Positions 8,645 through 16,256 of a DNA stretch of 64,000 nucleotides are shown in pieces. Position 1 is the first letter of the stretch. Every line of letters starts with the position of its first letter. The stretch spans positions 1-64,000 of the forward strand of contig NZ_VOLC01000022.1 of NCBI RefSeq assembly GCF_009797935.1. The letters run 5' to 3'. Origin of the DNA: Lunatibacter salilacus (GTDB lineage Bacteria > Bacteroidota > Bacteroidia > Cytophagales > Cyclobacteriaceae). The position numbers and the translations under genes are program-made. The notes below the pieces were generated by a model. The model saw only the letters and a program-made list of their open reading frames with translations, did not search any database and was not told the DNA's origin.

Positions 8645-8788
8645 TCACCTATAAACTCGATAGTCAATCCAACCAAGCAAAAATCTAACTTTAGACAGAC
8701 CATTAGGAATATCCAGCAATTCTTTCGGTTCCAATCCTCCCAACGCAATATTTGGAATATTTAGCGACTTGAAAAAGTTGTCTTGACT
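8645..8788 (-). pseudogene. C-terminal remnant of a DUF2384 (ParS/MbcA/Xre-type) antitoxin
   Basis: A minus-strand frame of about 47 codons after a stop reads ...FKSLNIPNIALGGLEPKELLD, then IPNGLSKVRFLLGWIDYRVYR and a stop. The N-P/I-ALGG-x-x-P-x-ELLD ... G-x-x-x-V-x-x-LG-x-I-x-x-x-V-Y pattern is the conserved toxin-facing end of DUF2384 antitoxins of RES/Xre and related modules. Normally 90 or more residues including an HTH precede it; here an in-frame stop does. No partner RES-type toxin is visible. I treat it as a dead module. Confidence 0.6.
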
Positions 8789-8791
8789 TTA

Positions 8792-9026
8792 AAAAACTTC
8801 ACTTCCATAAAGGAATAGGGATGTTAGTTCAAAAATTTGATTCATTTAGCTATCGGTTATTTCATAAAAATGACGTAGGCCTACATAATAATGTAATTTA
8901 TGGATTGAAGATTGCTATTAATAGGCTTCAAACATGGTACCTTTTCTTATTTTCTGCAAAAATGTGCATTATTGAAAAGATCCTAATTTGTAATTTTATA
9001 AACTACGAGATTAAAAAACTGTTGTT
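8792..9026. other. Leader region of the receiver gene
   Basis: AT-rich and without a protein-like frame. It presumably holds the promoter of the receiver gene, but no clean TTG...TAnnTTTG pair is visible. Confidence 0.35.
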
Positions 9027-9482
9027 ATGAATCATAAACCAGAAAAGTTGAAGGTCATTCTTGTCGATGACATGGATGATGAGCATGTGGTATTCAAAAA
9101 GGCCCTTTCCTCGATAGAGTATATTCAGCTGGATCTGATCAGTTTCAAAACTGCTGAGGAATTGGAAGAATATCTTGCCCGACCGTTAGGAAATACAACT
9201 CATATTCTATTTCTTGACTTACATCTAACCAATAAAGGCGGGTTGGAATGCCTAAAGAAAATACGGACTAACCCTAGCTACAAACAACTAATTGTCGCAA
9301 TTTACTCGATGGAGAGTGACGAAAGAACCATTAGAAAATGTCTCGCAGAAGGGGCAAATATTTTTATTACCAAACCCAGCGAGTATAAGCTTCTACAACA
9401 GCGTATTCAGGAAGCTTTACGAAGTTGTATGCAATTTCATACCATGGGCATCAATTTTGAAACGTTTGTAAGGTGTTTTTGA
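9027..9482 (+). CDS. Single-domain response regulator (receiver)
   Basis: 151 residues, essentially only a REC domain. The acidic pocket is at D14/D15 (ILVDDMDDE), the phospho-acceptor is D64 (LFLDLHL), the switch residue is S94 (IYSMES) and the conserved lysine is K116 (ITKPSEY). No output domain follows. Cognate kinases of such CheY-like proteins are often distant; none is adjacent. The following AraC gene, 80 bases downstream on the same strand, is a candidate partner. Confidence 0.9.
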   Translation: MNHKPEKLKVILVDDMDDEHVVFKKALSSIEYIQLDLISFKTAEELEEYLARPLGNTTHILFLDLHLTNKGGLECLKKIRTNPSYKQLIVAIYSMESDERTIRKCLAEGANIFITKPSEYKLLQQRIQEALRSCMQFHTMGINFETFVRCF

Positions 9483-9562
9483 TTGACCAGTTTGTTTGGT
9501 ATCAAGAACGCGAAATCCTGATCTGAAACGTATTTGGATTAGAAATAAAACTAGAACAGCTC

Positions 9563-10105
9563 ATGATTTTTAGCGTAAAGGTAGACATCAATCGTGCATT
9601 TGAATCGCTTCTTAAAAAATCGTTGAAGAATTTCGATATAAAGTACCGGATTGGAGAGTTCGGTGAATTGGAGCTCTTTACCGAAAATAGGGAAGAAATA
9701 GCCGAACTTGAGAATATCCTACAGGAGCATGGGTTTAAACTAGTTGACAATCCAAAAGAACGGATTGTTCAGAAAATTAAGAACGTAATCGCTGAGATGA
9801 TTGAAATGGAGGAGATGCCGACATCAAAAATTTCCTTTTATATAGCGGAAAGGGTGGGGATGAACTACAGCTACCTTTCAACTTTTTTCTCCGAGCAGAC
9901 GCATACTTCCATAGAAAATTACATCATGTTGCAAAAAGTCGAAAAAGCGAAACAACTTCTTCTCCAGCAATACTCCCTTACTGATATTTCCTTTATGCTG
10001 AAATACAGCAGCGTTGCGCACCTTTCAGGGCAATTCAAAAAAATGACTGGGCTAACCCCAACCGCTTTTAAAAAAATAATCGCATTAAAACGCGAGAACT
10101 CTTAA
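9563..10105 (+). CDS. AraC-family regulator with a small N-terminal alpha/beta domain lacking cysteines
   Basis: 180 residues. Residues about 80-180 are an AraC DNA-binding domain (KISFYIAERVGMNYSYLSTFFSEQTHTSIENYIMLQKVEKAKQLL, then SLTDISFMLKYSSVAHLSGQFKKMTGLTPTAFKK). Residues 1-70 resemble the compact ferredoxin-like domain of a Bacteroidota AraC subgroup that normally begins with a heavy-metal-type M-x-C-x-x-C strand. Here no cysteine exists anywhere in the protein, so metal sensing by that site is not possible. Its ligand or partner is unknown; the receiver gene just upstream is a possible input. Confidence 0.85.
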   Translation: MIFSVKVDINRAFESLLKKSLKNFDIKYRIGEFGELELFTENREEIAELENILQEHGFKLVDNPKERIVQKIKNVIAEMIEMEEMPTSKISFYIAERVGMNYSYLSTFFSEQTHTSIENYIMLQKVEKAKQLLLQQYSLTDISFMLKYSSVAHLSGQFKKMTGLTPTAFKKIIALKRENS

Positions 10106-10320
10106 TTTTTGATTTCCGCCTCTAAGAGTCACAATTTTTGAGAATGATGTTCGCTCATTCGCATCCATTTTCGTCGATGCAGGCAATTAAAAAGGTGTTC
10201 ACGATTAATGTGTAAAGTCTGACATGCAATAATGTAACATTCAGCAAACGGCCCAAACGTTACTTTAAAAAAGTGTAAGCGACACCGCATAGGCATATTC
10301 CACCGAATGTCAAGAATTAA
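10106..10320. other. Non-coding gap
   Basis: No gene seen. A short hairpin gaatga-tgttcgc-tcattc at 10141-10159, behind the AraC gene, could be a weak terminator. Confidence 0.35.
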
Positions 10321-10539
10321 ATTGGGTATAGAAAAACTTCACTACCTACATGGGATATTTACAAGAAGAGCGAGTTTCACTTACGCTGGGAATTTGTTTA
10401 CCAGCGTACCCAACATTTTATATGTAGACTTGCAAAGGAGAAAAGAATCCTTTTCATAGAAGAGCCTATAGCAAATTTTCAAGGTGAGGAAAATCTTGCC
10501 ACAATTATTGAAATTACACCCCAATTGCACATCCTATAA
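10321..10539 (+). pseudogene. Glycosyltransferase (GT1-like) N-terminal remnant
   Basis: A plus-strand frame reads HLRWEFVYQRTQHFICRLAK, then EKRILFIEEPIANFQGE, then a stop at 10537-10539. This matches the start of a glycosyltransferase family whose hallmark is HLRWDFVYQRPQHL-x-x-R-x-A followed by FIEEP. The usual start codon and the roughly 350 downstream residues are absent. The remnant ends one base before the convergent sulfatase remnant begins, so both were cut at the same place. Confidence 0.6.
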
Positions 10540-10540
10540 C

Positions 10541-10776
10541 CTAGTAGGCGTAGAGGGAATGAAACCGGAAGTAGAATTCTCCGCTGCTAAGTTCTTCGCA
10601 TCGGGTGTATCGATATTGCTCCGTACGCATTGAATAGCCCACAACATTTCCATTGTCACGCGGATACTGACTTAAGGCAACTTCCTTCCATTTCTGATCG
10701 GGATTCTGTAAAAGGGGCAAAAAACTTTTGCCCTGAACGTGCGCTGGCTTCGGTAAATTAAGGATTTCGTCAATTA
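10541..10776 (-). pseudogene. Sulfatase (iduronate-2-sulfatase-like) remnant
   Basis: The minus-strand frame contains LPKPAHVQGKSFLPLLQNPD, then KWKEVALSQYPRDNGNVVGYSMRTEQYRYTRCEELSSGE. This is the near-C-terminal block of arylsulfatase/iduronate sulfatases (normally ...MRTERYRYTRW). The catalytic N-terminal part with C-x-S/P-x-R is missing, and the sequence after SGE drifts into an unrelated tail. The upstream end coincides with the right copy of the 20-bp direct repeat. Confidence 0.7.
10755..10774 (+). repeat. 20-bp direct repeat, right copy
   Basis: An exact copy of aaattaaggatttcgtcaat found at 6804-6823, same orientation, about 3.95 kb apart. It lies at the truncated end of the sulfatase remnant. 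Confidence 0.85.
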
Positions 10777-10921
10777 AAAATAGCGGAGGCCGTTTGTTTT
10801 TGATGGAAATAGGAGCGTTTAGCAAAATTGCCTTTACTGACTTTAATGAATATTTAATGATAATTAGGACCCAAAGCAAAAATTCAAAGTGAACTTGAAT
10901 AAAGTGTCAGCAAACAATCCC

Positions 10922-10963
10922 TAAAAAAAGAAAAACCCCATTACATTCAGTAAATGGGGTTTT
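10922..10963 (-). terminator. Rho-independent terminator behind tRNA-Arg
   Basis: On the minus strand, AAAACCCCATT(T)AC...GTAATGGGGTTTT forms a strong stem with a six-base loop and is followed by TCTTTTTTT. It begins four bases after the tRNA 3' end. Confidence 0.85.
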
Positions 10964-10966
10964 GTG

Positions 10967-11038
10967 TAGCCTCGACAAGAATCGAACTTGTATCTAAAGT
11001 TTAGGAAACTTCTATTCTATCCATTGAACTACGAGGCC
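10967..11038 (-). tRNA. tRNA-Arg (anticodon CCU)
   Basis: 72 bases fold as a tRNA. The acceptor stem is GGCCTCG/CGAGGCT (with one G-U pair) and discriminator A. The D stem is GTTC/GAAT, the anticodon stem GAAGT/ACTTT with loop TTCCTAA (anticodon CCT, reading AGG), and the T stem ACAAG/CTTGT with loop TTCGATT. The 3' CCA is not encoded. It marks the boundary between the decayed accessory zone on the left and the ribosomal operon on the right. Confidence 0.95.
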
Positions 11039-11051
11039 AAACAACTGTTTT

Positions 11052-11067
11052 CCTGCCGGCGGGCAGG
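11052..11067. repeat. GC-rich 16-base palindrome
   Basis: cctgcc-ggcg-ggcagg, a 6-bp stem with a 4-base loop, immediately abuts the duplicated tRNA piece. GC-rich extragenic palindromes of this kind are scattered in Cytophagales genomes. No second copy is seen in this window. Confidence 0.6.
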
Positions 11068-11087
11068 TATTCTATCCATTGAACTAC
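11068..11087 (-). repeat. Duplicated 20-base segment of tRNA-Arg
   Basis: tattctatccattgaactac is identical to 11013-11032 inside the tRNA gene (D arm and flanks). The match ends abruptly at both sides and the rest of a tRNA is absent. It may be an attachment-site scar of an element that integrated at the tRNA gene, or a local tandem copying event. Confidence 0.8.
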
Positions 11088-11240
11088 AGTACGAAAATCA
11101 ACTGTATCAACCTATCGAGCTCCGACCATAATCGAGGAGCTTAAGCTACAGCTTTTCCAAACAACGTCGCAAGTTAAAACATAAATCCCCATTTGCGCAA
11201 ATATTGTGAAGGGATATTATTCTTTTTAATTTTATTCATC

Positions 11241-11248
11241 TATCTTTG
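11241..11248 (+). promoter_or_regulatory. Promoter -7 element of the rpsP operon
   Basis: TATCTTTG matches the Bacteroidota -7 consensus TAnnTTTG exactly and lies 56 bases before the rpsP ATG. A clear TTG at -33 is not present; the region there is T-rich. Confidence 0.55.
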
Positions 11249-11303
11249 CAGTCCAAAAAAACGGATGGACGGGATCCATCAATTCACTAAATATCAATAG
11301 AAT

Positions 11304-11930
11304 ATGGCAGTAAAAATCAGATTAGCGCGTAGAGGCCGGAAAAAAATGGCTATTTATGACGTAGTAGTAGCTGATGCAAGAGCTCCACGAGATGGACGCT
11401 TTATCGAGAAAATCGGATCTTACAATCCGAACACTGACCCCGCAACTATCAGTATCAACAACGACAGAGCCCTTAAGTGGCTTCTGAACGGAGCGCAGCC
11501 TACCGACACGGTAAAGGCAATGCTTTCCTATCGCGGTGTGATGCTGAAGAAGCACCTTCAGATTGGTGTCCTGAAAGAAGCGATCACGCAAGAACAGGCT
11601 GACGAGAAATTCCAAGCTTGGCTTGATACCAAAGAGCAGGCAATTGCCTCTAAGGTTGACAAAATTACGCAAGCAAAAGACTCCGCTAAGAAGGAAGCTT
11701 TTGAAGCGGAAGTTGCCAAGAATCAGGCAAGACTTGATGCTATCAAGAAAAGAGAAGATGATGCCGCAGCTGAAGTAGCAGCCGCTGAAGCAGAGGCGAA
11801 AGCTGCTGCTGCCCCGGCTGCCGAAGAAGCACCAGCTGAAGCAACCGAAGCTGCTGCTGAAGCGCCCGAAGCTCCTGCTGAAGAAGCTCCCGAAGCTCCT
11901 GCTGCCGAAGAAGGAGAAGATAAAGCATAA
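11304..11930 (+). CDS. rpsP: 30S ribosomal protein S16 with long Ala/Glu-rich tail
   Basis: S16 binds 16S rRNA in the small subunit. Residues 1-80 form the conserved core ([42 protein letters not shown] ... [22 protein letters not shown]). The classical protein is 80-90 residues long. Here a lysine-rich helical region (about 100-150) and an Ala/Glu/Pro low-complexity tail (about 150-208) extend it to 208 residues. Extensions of this sort are common in Bacteroidota, this one being on the long side. It is the first gene of rpsP-rimM-trmD-rplS. Confidence 0.97.
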   Translation: MAVKIRLARRGRKKMAIYDVVVADARAPRDGRFIEKIGSYNPNTDPATISINNDRALKWLLNGAQPTDTVKAMLSYRGVMLKKHLQIGVLKEAITQEQADEKFQAWLDTKEQAIASKVDKITQAKDSAKKEAFEAEVAKNQARLDAIKKREDDAAAEVAAAEAEAKAAAAPAAEEAPAEATEAAAEAPEAPAEEAPEAPAAEEGEDKA

Positions 11931-11943
11931 TTGACCTACTGCC

Positions 11944-12474
11944 ATGAACAAAGACAATTGCTTTCAATTGGGCTACATTGCCAAAGTTCATGGACTCCAT
12001 GGGGAGGTAGTTTTGGTTCTGGATGTGGATTTTCCCGAAGACTACGAAGATGTGAAGCATCTATTTGTAGAGAAAAACAACCGCCTTATCCCGCATTTTC
12101 TGGAGCACCTGGTGCCCCAGCCAAATAATCGGTTTTTGGCCAAGTTTGAGGAATTCGACCACGTCGATCAGGTGAAAGCCCTAGTAGGAACTGCACTCTA
12201 TCTTCCTCTCAAAGAGCTGCCCGACCTCAGTGAAGACCAATATTACTTCCATGATCTGGTGGGATGCCAGGTTATCGATGAGGAAATGGGAGAGCTTGGA
12301 GAAGTAGCGGTTATTTATGATCTGGAGACTCAGGATTTGATTGGTATGAACTACCAGGAAAAAGAAGTCCTGATACCCATACAAGAAGGAATCATCCAGA
12401 AAGTGGATAAGGCAGCAAAAAAAGTTTTCTGTCGCTTGCCTGAGGGCTTACTTGACATATACCTGAACGATTAA
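11944..12474 (+). CDS. rimM: 16S rRNA processing protein RimM
   Basis: 176 residues, the normal length. The N-terminal RimM barrel opens with [29 protein letters not shown]. The C-terminal PRC-barrel contains [23 protein letters not shown] and [34 protein letters not shown]. RimM assists 30S head maturation and binds S19. It starts 13 bases after rpsP and ends one base before the trmD ATG, so translation is likely coupled. Confidence 0.97.
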   Translation: MNKDNCFQLGYIAKVHGLHGEVVLVLDVDFPEDYEDVKHLFVEKNNRLIPHFLEHLVPQPNNRFLAKFEEFDHVDQVKALVGTALYLPLKELPDLSEDQYYFHDLVGCQVIDEEMGELGEVAVIYDLETQDLIGMNYQEKEVLIPIQEGIIQKVDKAAKKVFCRLPEGLLDIYLND

Positions 12475-12475
12475 A

Positions 12476-13195
12476 ATGCGAATTGATATCATCACGGTAG
12501 TGCCGGAACTGTTGAAAGGACCTTTTGATCACTCTATCCTAAAAAGGGCTGAGGACAAAGGCTTAGCGAAAGTAGTGGTACACAACCTGAGACAATTCGG
12601 CACCGGAAAGCAAAAAAGCGTAGACGACTACGCCTTTGGCGGGGGAGCCGGTATGGTCATGATGATAGAGCCAATCGCCAATTGCATACTTTCCCTTCAA
12701 GAAGAACGGGAGTATGATGAAGTGATCTACATGAGTCCTGATGGGGTAACTTTCCAACAGTCGATGGCCAACGAGCTGTCACTTAAGAAAAATCTTATCA
12801 TACTTTGTGGTCATTACAAAGGAGTGGACGAACGGATCAGGCAGCACTTTATTACCCGTGAGATCAGCGTGGGAGACTACGTGCTTTCGGGAGGGGAACT
12901 TGCCGCTGCGGTGGTCACGGATGCGGTAATTCGGCTAATACCCGGTGTACTCAACGACGAGACTTCTGCCTTGACAGATTCCTTTCAGGATGGCTTATTG
13001 GCGCCTCCGGTATATACCAGACCTGCAGAATATGAGGGGATGAAAGTTCCAGAGGTGTTGCTGTCAGGACATGCTGCTAAGATAGAAACTTGGAGGTTCG
13101 AAGAGTCGGTTCGCCGCACTAAGGCCAGAAGGCCTGATCTGTTGATCGAAAAAAATCAGGAAAGTGGTGGCGATAGCATAAGCAGAAAGAATTAA
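12476..13195 (+). CDS. trmD: tRNA (guanine-37-N1) methyltransferase TrmD
   Basis: 239 residues. TrmD methylates G37 of tRNAs reading CNN/GNN codons with SAM. The knotted SPOUT domain is clear: [25 protein letters not shown], the [15 protein letters not shown] loop, [12 protein letters not shown], and the SAM-binding [12 protein letters not shown]. The short C-terminal domain ends [12 protein letters not shown]. It lies in the conserved rpsP-rimM-trmD-rplS order and abuts rimM. Confidence 0.97.
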   Translation: MRIDIITVVPELLKGPFDHSILKRAEDKGLAKVVVHNLRQFGTGKQKSVDDYAFGGGAGMVMMIEPIANCILSLQEEREYDEVIYMSPDGVTFQQSMANELSLKKNLIILCGHYKGVDERIRQHFITREISVGDYVLSGGELAAAVVTDAVIRLIPGVLNDETSALTDSFQDGLLAPPVYTRPAEYEGMKVPEVLLSGHAAKIETWRFEESVRRTKARRPDLLIEKNQESGGDSISRKN

Positions 13196-13255
13196 TAAAG
13201 TAAACACATATTGCTCCAAGGCAATTTAAACGCGATACGCAAAAATATTTAAGCA

Positions 13256-13624
13256 ATGAGCGAACTACTTAAAATCGTAGAAGAGGAATACAAGGACGTA
13301 AGGGCCAAGTTTCCATCTTTTAAGGCCGGAGATACGATCAATGTACACGTGAAAATCACGGAAGGTAACAAAGAGCGTATTCAGCAGTTCCAAGGTACTG
13401 TGATCCAACGAAAGAACCCCAATACCAACGGTGAAACCTTCACGGTAAGGAAAATCTCCAACGGTGTGGGAGTTGAGCGAATTTTCCCTATTATTTCCCC
13501 AGCCCTCGACAAAATTGAGCTGCTGAGAGAAGGTAGAGTAAGAAGAGCCAGGCTGTTCTACTTGAGAGGACGTCAGGGCAAATCTGCTAAGATTAAAGAG
13601 AAAATTAGGCCAAGAAAGAGCTAA
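13256..13624 (+). CDS. rplS: 50S ribosomal protein L19
   Basis: 122 residues with the family core: [32 protein letters not shown], then [31 protein letters not shown] and [22 protein letters not shown]19 sits at the 30S/50S interface. It is the last gene of the operon and is followed seven bases later by a strong terminator. Confidence 0.97.
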   Translation: MSELLKIVEEEYKDVRAKFPSFKAGDTINVHVKITEGNKERIQQFQGTVIQRKNPNTNGETFTVRKISNGVGVERIFPIISPALDKIELLREGRVRRARLFYLRGRQGKSAKIKEKIRPRKS

Positions 13625-13630
13625 TTTTAC

Positions 13631-13658
13631 AAAGGGACCAAATGGTCCCTTTTTTTTT
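13631..13658 (+). terminator. Rho-independent terminator of the rpsP-rplS operon
   Basis: aaagggacc-aaat-ggtccctttt with eight or more following T residues: a perfect stem directly after the rplS stop. Confidence 0.93.
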
Positions 13659-13719
13659 GACCTATTTTTTATTACTTTCGTTTTTGTGGTATCTTTAAAA
13701 CACTTTTAAATTTGGTCGA

Positions 13720-14265
13720 ATGATTACTTTGCTTGTTGTTTTGTTGGTTATTGCCATCGCTATCATTTTAATTTATAATCAGCTTATACGTCTACGAAAT
13801 TTGGCCGACGAAGGATGGAGTGGCATAGATGTGCAACTTAAAAGACGCGCTGACTTAGTGCCTAATCTTGTAAATACCGTAAAGGCCTACGCCGCCCACG
13901 AGAAATCGCTGTTTGAGGAAGTAACCCGGATAAGAAGTGAAGCTCTCAGGCCGCATACCGTGGAGGAGCAGGGGGAAACCGAAGCTGCCCTAACACAATC
14001 TCTCCGTAAGTTGATGATTGTTGCTGAAGCCTATCCGGAGCTGAAAGCAAATACTAATTTTTTGGAATTACAAAAGGAGCTTTCTGCGGTAGAGAATACC
14101 CTCCAAAAGGCAAGGAGGTATTATAACGGGACAGTAAGAGAGCTAAACACGAAAATTGAAACTTTTCCTTCAAATATAATTGCCCGATTGTTTTCGTTTT
14201 CCAAGAAAGCTTTTTTCAGTTTAGGGAGTGAAGCAGAAGGCAGTGTTCCCCAAATTAATCTTTAA
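13720..14265 (+). CDS. LemA-family membrane protein
   Basis: 181 residues. An N-terminal membrane helix (1-20) is followed by the LemA four-helix bundle with signature LRNLADEGWSGIDVQLKRRADLVPNLVNTVKAYAAHEK, and later YPELKANTNFLELQKELSAVENTLQKARRYYNGTVRELN. The C-terminal segment SFSKKAFFSL is standard. The function is unresolved. It is followed five bases later by a DUF2207 protein, the usual LemA neighbour, so the two presumably form a membrane complex. A TATCTTTA box at 13690-13697 may be the promoter -7. Confidence 0.93.
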   Translation: MITLLVVLLVIAIAIILIYNQLIRLRNLADEGWSGIDVQLKRRADLVPNLVNTVKAYAAHEKSLFEEVTRIRSEALRPHTVEEQGETEAALTQSLRKLMIVAEAYPELKANTNFLELQKELSAVENTLQKARRYYNGTVRELNTKIETFPSNIIARLFSFSKKAFFSLGSEAEGSVPQINL

Positions 14266-14270
14266 TAGAC

Positions 14271-16190
14271 ATGAGAAAAAATATTGTAATTCTACTTCTG
14301 TCTGTGGTGCCTTATTGGGCTAATGCACAGGATCAGGAGGTTATTTTAGAATATCTGAGCGACATTGAAGTGCTTGTAGACGGATCCTTGAAGGTGAAAG
14401 AGACGATCACGGTAAACAGTCTGCAAAATGAAATCCAACGCGGTATTTTCCGCACTTTTCCGGTCATCTATCGGGACAAATACAATAATCGGGTCCAGGT
14501 AGGGTTTGAGGTGCAGAGTGTGTTGAAAGACGGGGATCGCGAACCCTATGAGATTTTGACAGAAGGTGATTTTAGGGTTATCCGCATAGGTAATCCAGAC
14601 GTAATTTTGGATAAAGGCAACTATACCTATACCATCGAATATACGACCAACCGTCAGATAGGTTTTTTTGAAGAGTTTGATGAGCTTTATTGGAATGTAA
14701 TCGGAGATAGTTGGGCCTTTCCTATTCGTAGGGCAACCGCCCGTATAAAATTGCCCCCCGGAGCCGAGATCATCCAATATGCAGCATACTCTGGTCCTTC
14801 GGGAAGTACAGGTTGTGATTGTGAGATTACTGAAGAGGGGGATGAAACGTTAGTGGTTACTTTGAAAGGCTCACTTAAACCCCATGAGGCCTTAACAGTT
14901 GCCGTTGCCTGGCCTAAAGGCATTGTGGAACAACCATCTGCTATGGACCAGAGACAGCAGTTTTTTGGGGATAACTTAGGTATATTAATCGCTTTATTTG
15001 GGGTGATTTTGGCTTTGGGATATTATCTTTTTGCTTGGAATAAGGTTGGACGAGACCCAAAGAAGGGCGGAATTTATCCGCAATTTGAGACGCCAAAAGA
15101 ATTGGATGCAGCTGCGACCCGATATATATATCACATGGGATTTGACCAGACGGCGTTTACGGCAGCAATGATCCAGTTAGCTACGAGAGGGATTATCAAA
15201 ATTGTAGAAGAAAAACGACGTCGGTATGTGTTGCAACTTTTGAAACGGGAAGATGAGTCTATGGATCAAATGGAACGCAGTGTGGTTAATGCTTTATTTC
15301 CGGAGGGAAATTCAGTTATCACCCTTAATCAAAAGGAACATAAAAAAATCGGAGGGGCATTAAAAGCCGTACAGACTTACCTCAATACCAATTATAAGAA
15401 AGGTTATTTTCAATTGAATCAGGGTTGGCTTGTTCCAGGTATTTTGCTATCTATTGCAACTGTTATTTTTTCCTTGGTGGCCACTTTTCCACTAAGATTT
15501 GAGGAAGAAAGGGTGTTTTTAATAATGGGAACTGTAATAACCCTGTTGCTGTCGGGAGTGGTTTCGAATCTTCTGATAAAATTATATGAACTTACACAGG
15601 GTGAACAAGTAAAATTATTGCCTCTTTTCGGAAGCTTGTTTTCCATTGCTTTGTTTCTTGCAGTTCCCGTTTTTCTGTATATTAATTTTGGTGCTCAATT
15701 TGAGTATGGCCTTTTAACACTTTTTATGATTTTGGGAGTAACAAATTACCTCTTTTTTTACCTGATTAAGGCACCTACTGAAAGCGGAAGGCTAATCATG
15801 GATGAAATTGAAGGATTTAGAATGTATCTAAATGCTGCCGAAAAGCCGCAGATACAGCAAATGAATCCTCCCGGACTTACACCGGAAATATTTGAAAAGT
15901 TTTTACCTTATGCCATTGCGCTTGGCGTCGGAGAAGCCTGGGGAAAAAGCTTCGAGAAAAGTCTGGCCGTGATGGAGAAAAACACAGGTAGATCCATGGG
16001 GTATGCACCGGCCTGGTATGCCGGAAGTGCTTTCAACGCCGGGGCTATGGGAGGTTTTTCTAAAGGTTTGGGCCGTACCTTTAGCAACGTGCTCAACAAC
16101 TCTGCCGCAGCTCCGGGATCGAAGTCAGGCAGTGGCGGTGGTGGCAGATCTGGCGGCGGAGGCGGTGGGGGCGGAGGCGGCGGCTGGTAG
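14271..16190 (+). CDS. DUF2207 membrane protein with glycine-rich tail
   Basis: 639 residues. A signal peptide (1-19, ending ANAQ) is followed by the extracytoplasmic DUF2207 domain to about 225 (YLSDIEVLVDGSLKVKETITVN, QRGIFRTFPVIY, FFEEFDELYWNVIGDSWAFPI). Then comes a membrane helix near 235-255 and a cytosolic winged-helix-like stretch (AAMIQLATRGIIKIV). Three to four membrane helices at about 385-500 follow. The C-terminal KFLPYAIALGVGEAWGKSFE block ends in a poly-glycine tail (GGGGRSGGGGG...W) that is usual in this family. It is coupled with lemA. Role unknown, probably envelope-related. Confidence 0.92.
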   Translation: MRKNIVILLLSVVPYWANAQDQEVILEYLSDIEVLVDGSLKVKETITVNSLQNEIQRGIFRTFPVIYRDKYNNRVQVGFEVQSVLKDGDREPYEILTEGDFRVIRIGNPDVILDKGNYTYTIEYTTNRQIGFFEEFDELYWNVIGDSWAFPIRRATARIKLPPGAEIIQYAAYSGPSGSTGCDCEITEEGDETLVVTLKGSLKPHEALTVAVAWPKGIVEQPSAMDQRQQFFGDNLGILIALFGVILALGYYLFAWNKVGRDPKKGGIYPQFETPKELDAAATRYIYHMGFDQTAFTAAMIQLATRGIIKIVEEKRRRYVLQLLKREDESMDQMERSVVNALFPEGNSVITLNQKEHKKIGGALKAVQTYLNTNYKKGYFQLNQGWLVPGILLSIATVIFSLVATFPLRFEEERVFLIMGTVITLLLSGVVSNLLIKLYELTQGEQVKLLPLFGSLFSIALFLAVPVFLYINFGAQFEYGLLTLFMILGVTNYLFFYLIKAPTESGRLIMDEIEGFRMYLNAAEKPQIQQMNPPGLTPEIFEKFLPYAIALGVGEAWGKSFEKSLAVMEKNTGRSMGYAPAWYAGSAFNAGAMGGFSKGLGRTFSNVLNNSAAAPGSKSGSGGGGRSGGGGGGGGGGGW

Positions 16191-16229
16191 TCCGCCAACC
16201 CCTGCTAGTGGATTCCCCGCTGAAATCAG

Positions 16230-16256
16230 AATCTATTTTCTTTTAATAGATTTTAC
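16230..16256. terminator. Weak bidirectional terminator between convergent genes
   Basis: aatctatt-ttctttt-aatagatt, an 8-bp AT-rich stem with T runs, lies between the DUF2207 stop and the stop of the convergent YCF48-like gene. Confidence 0.45.

Noticed and set aside
8821-9030. 69-codon plus-strand open frame before the receiver gene
   Set aside because: Very AT-rich, no family features, ends inside the receiver start; more likely leader DNA.
11322-11957. 211-codon frame opposite rpsP
   Set aside because: Low-complexity Ser/Phe/Gly composition is the mirror of the Ala/Glu tail of S16.
14346-14777. 143-codon frame opposite DUF2207
   Set aside because: No start context or domain; lies wholly within a well-supported gene.
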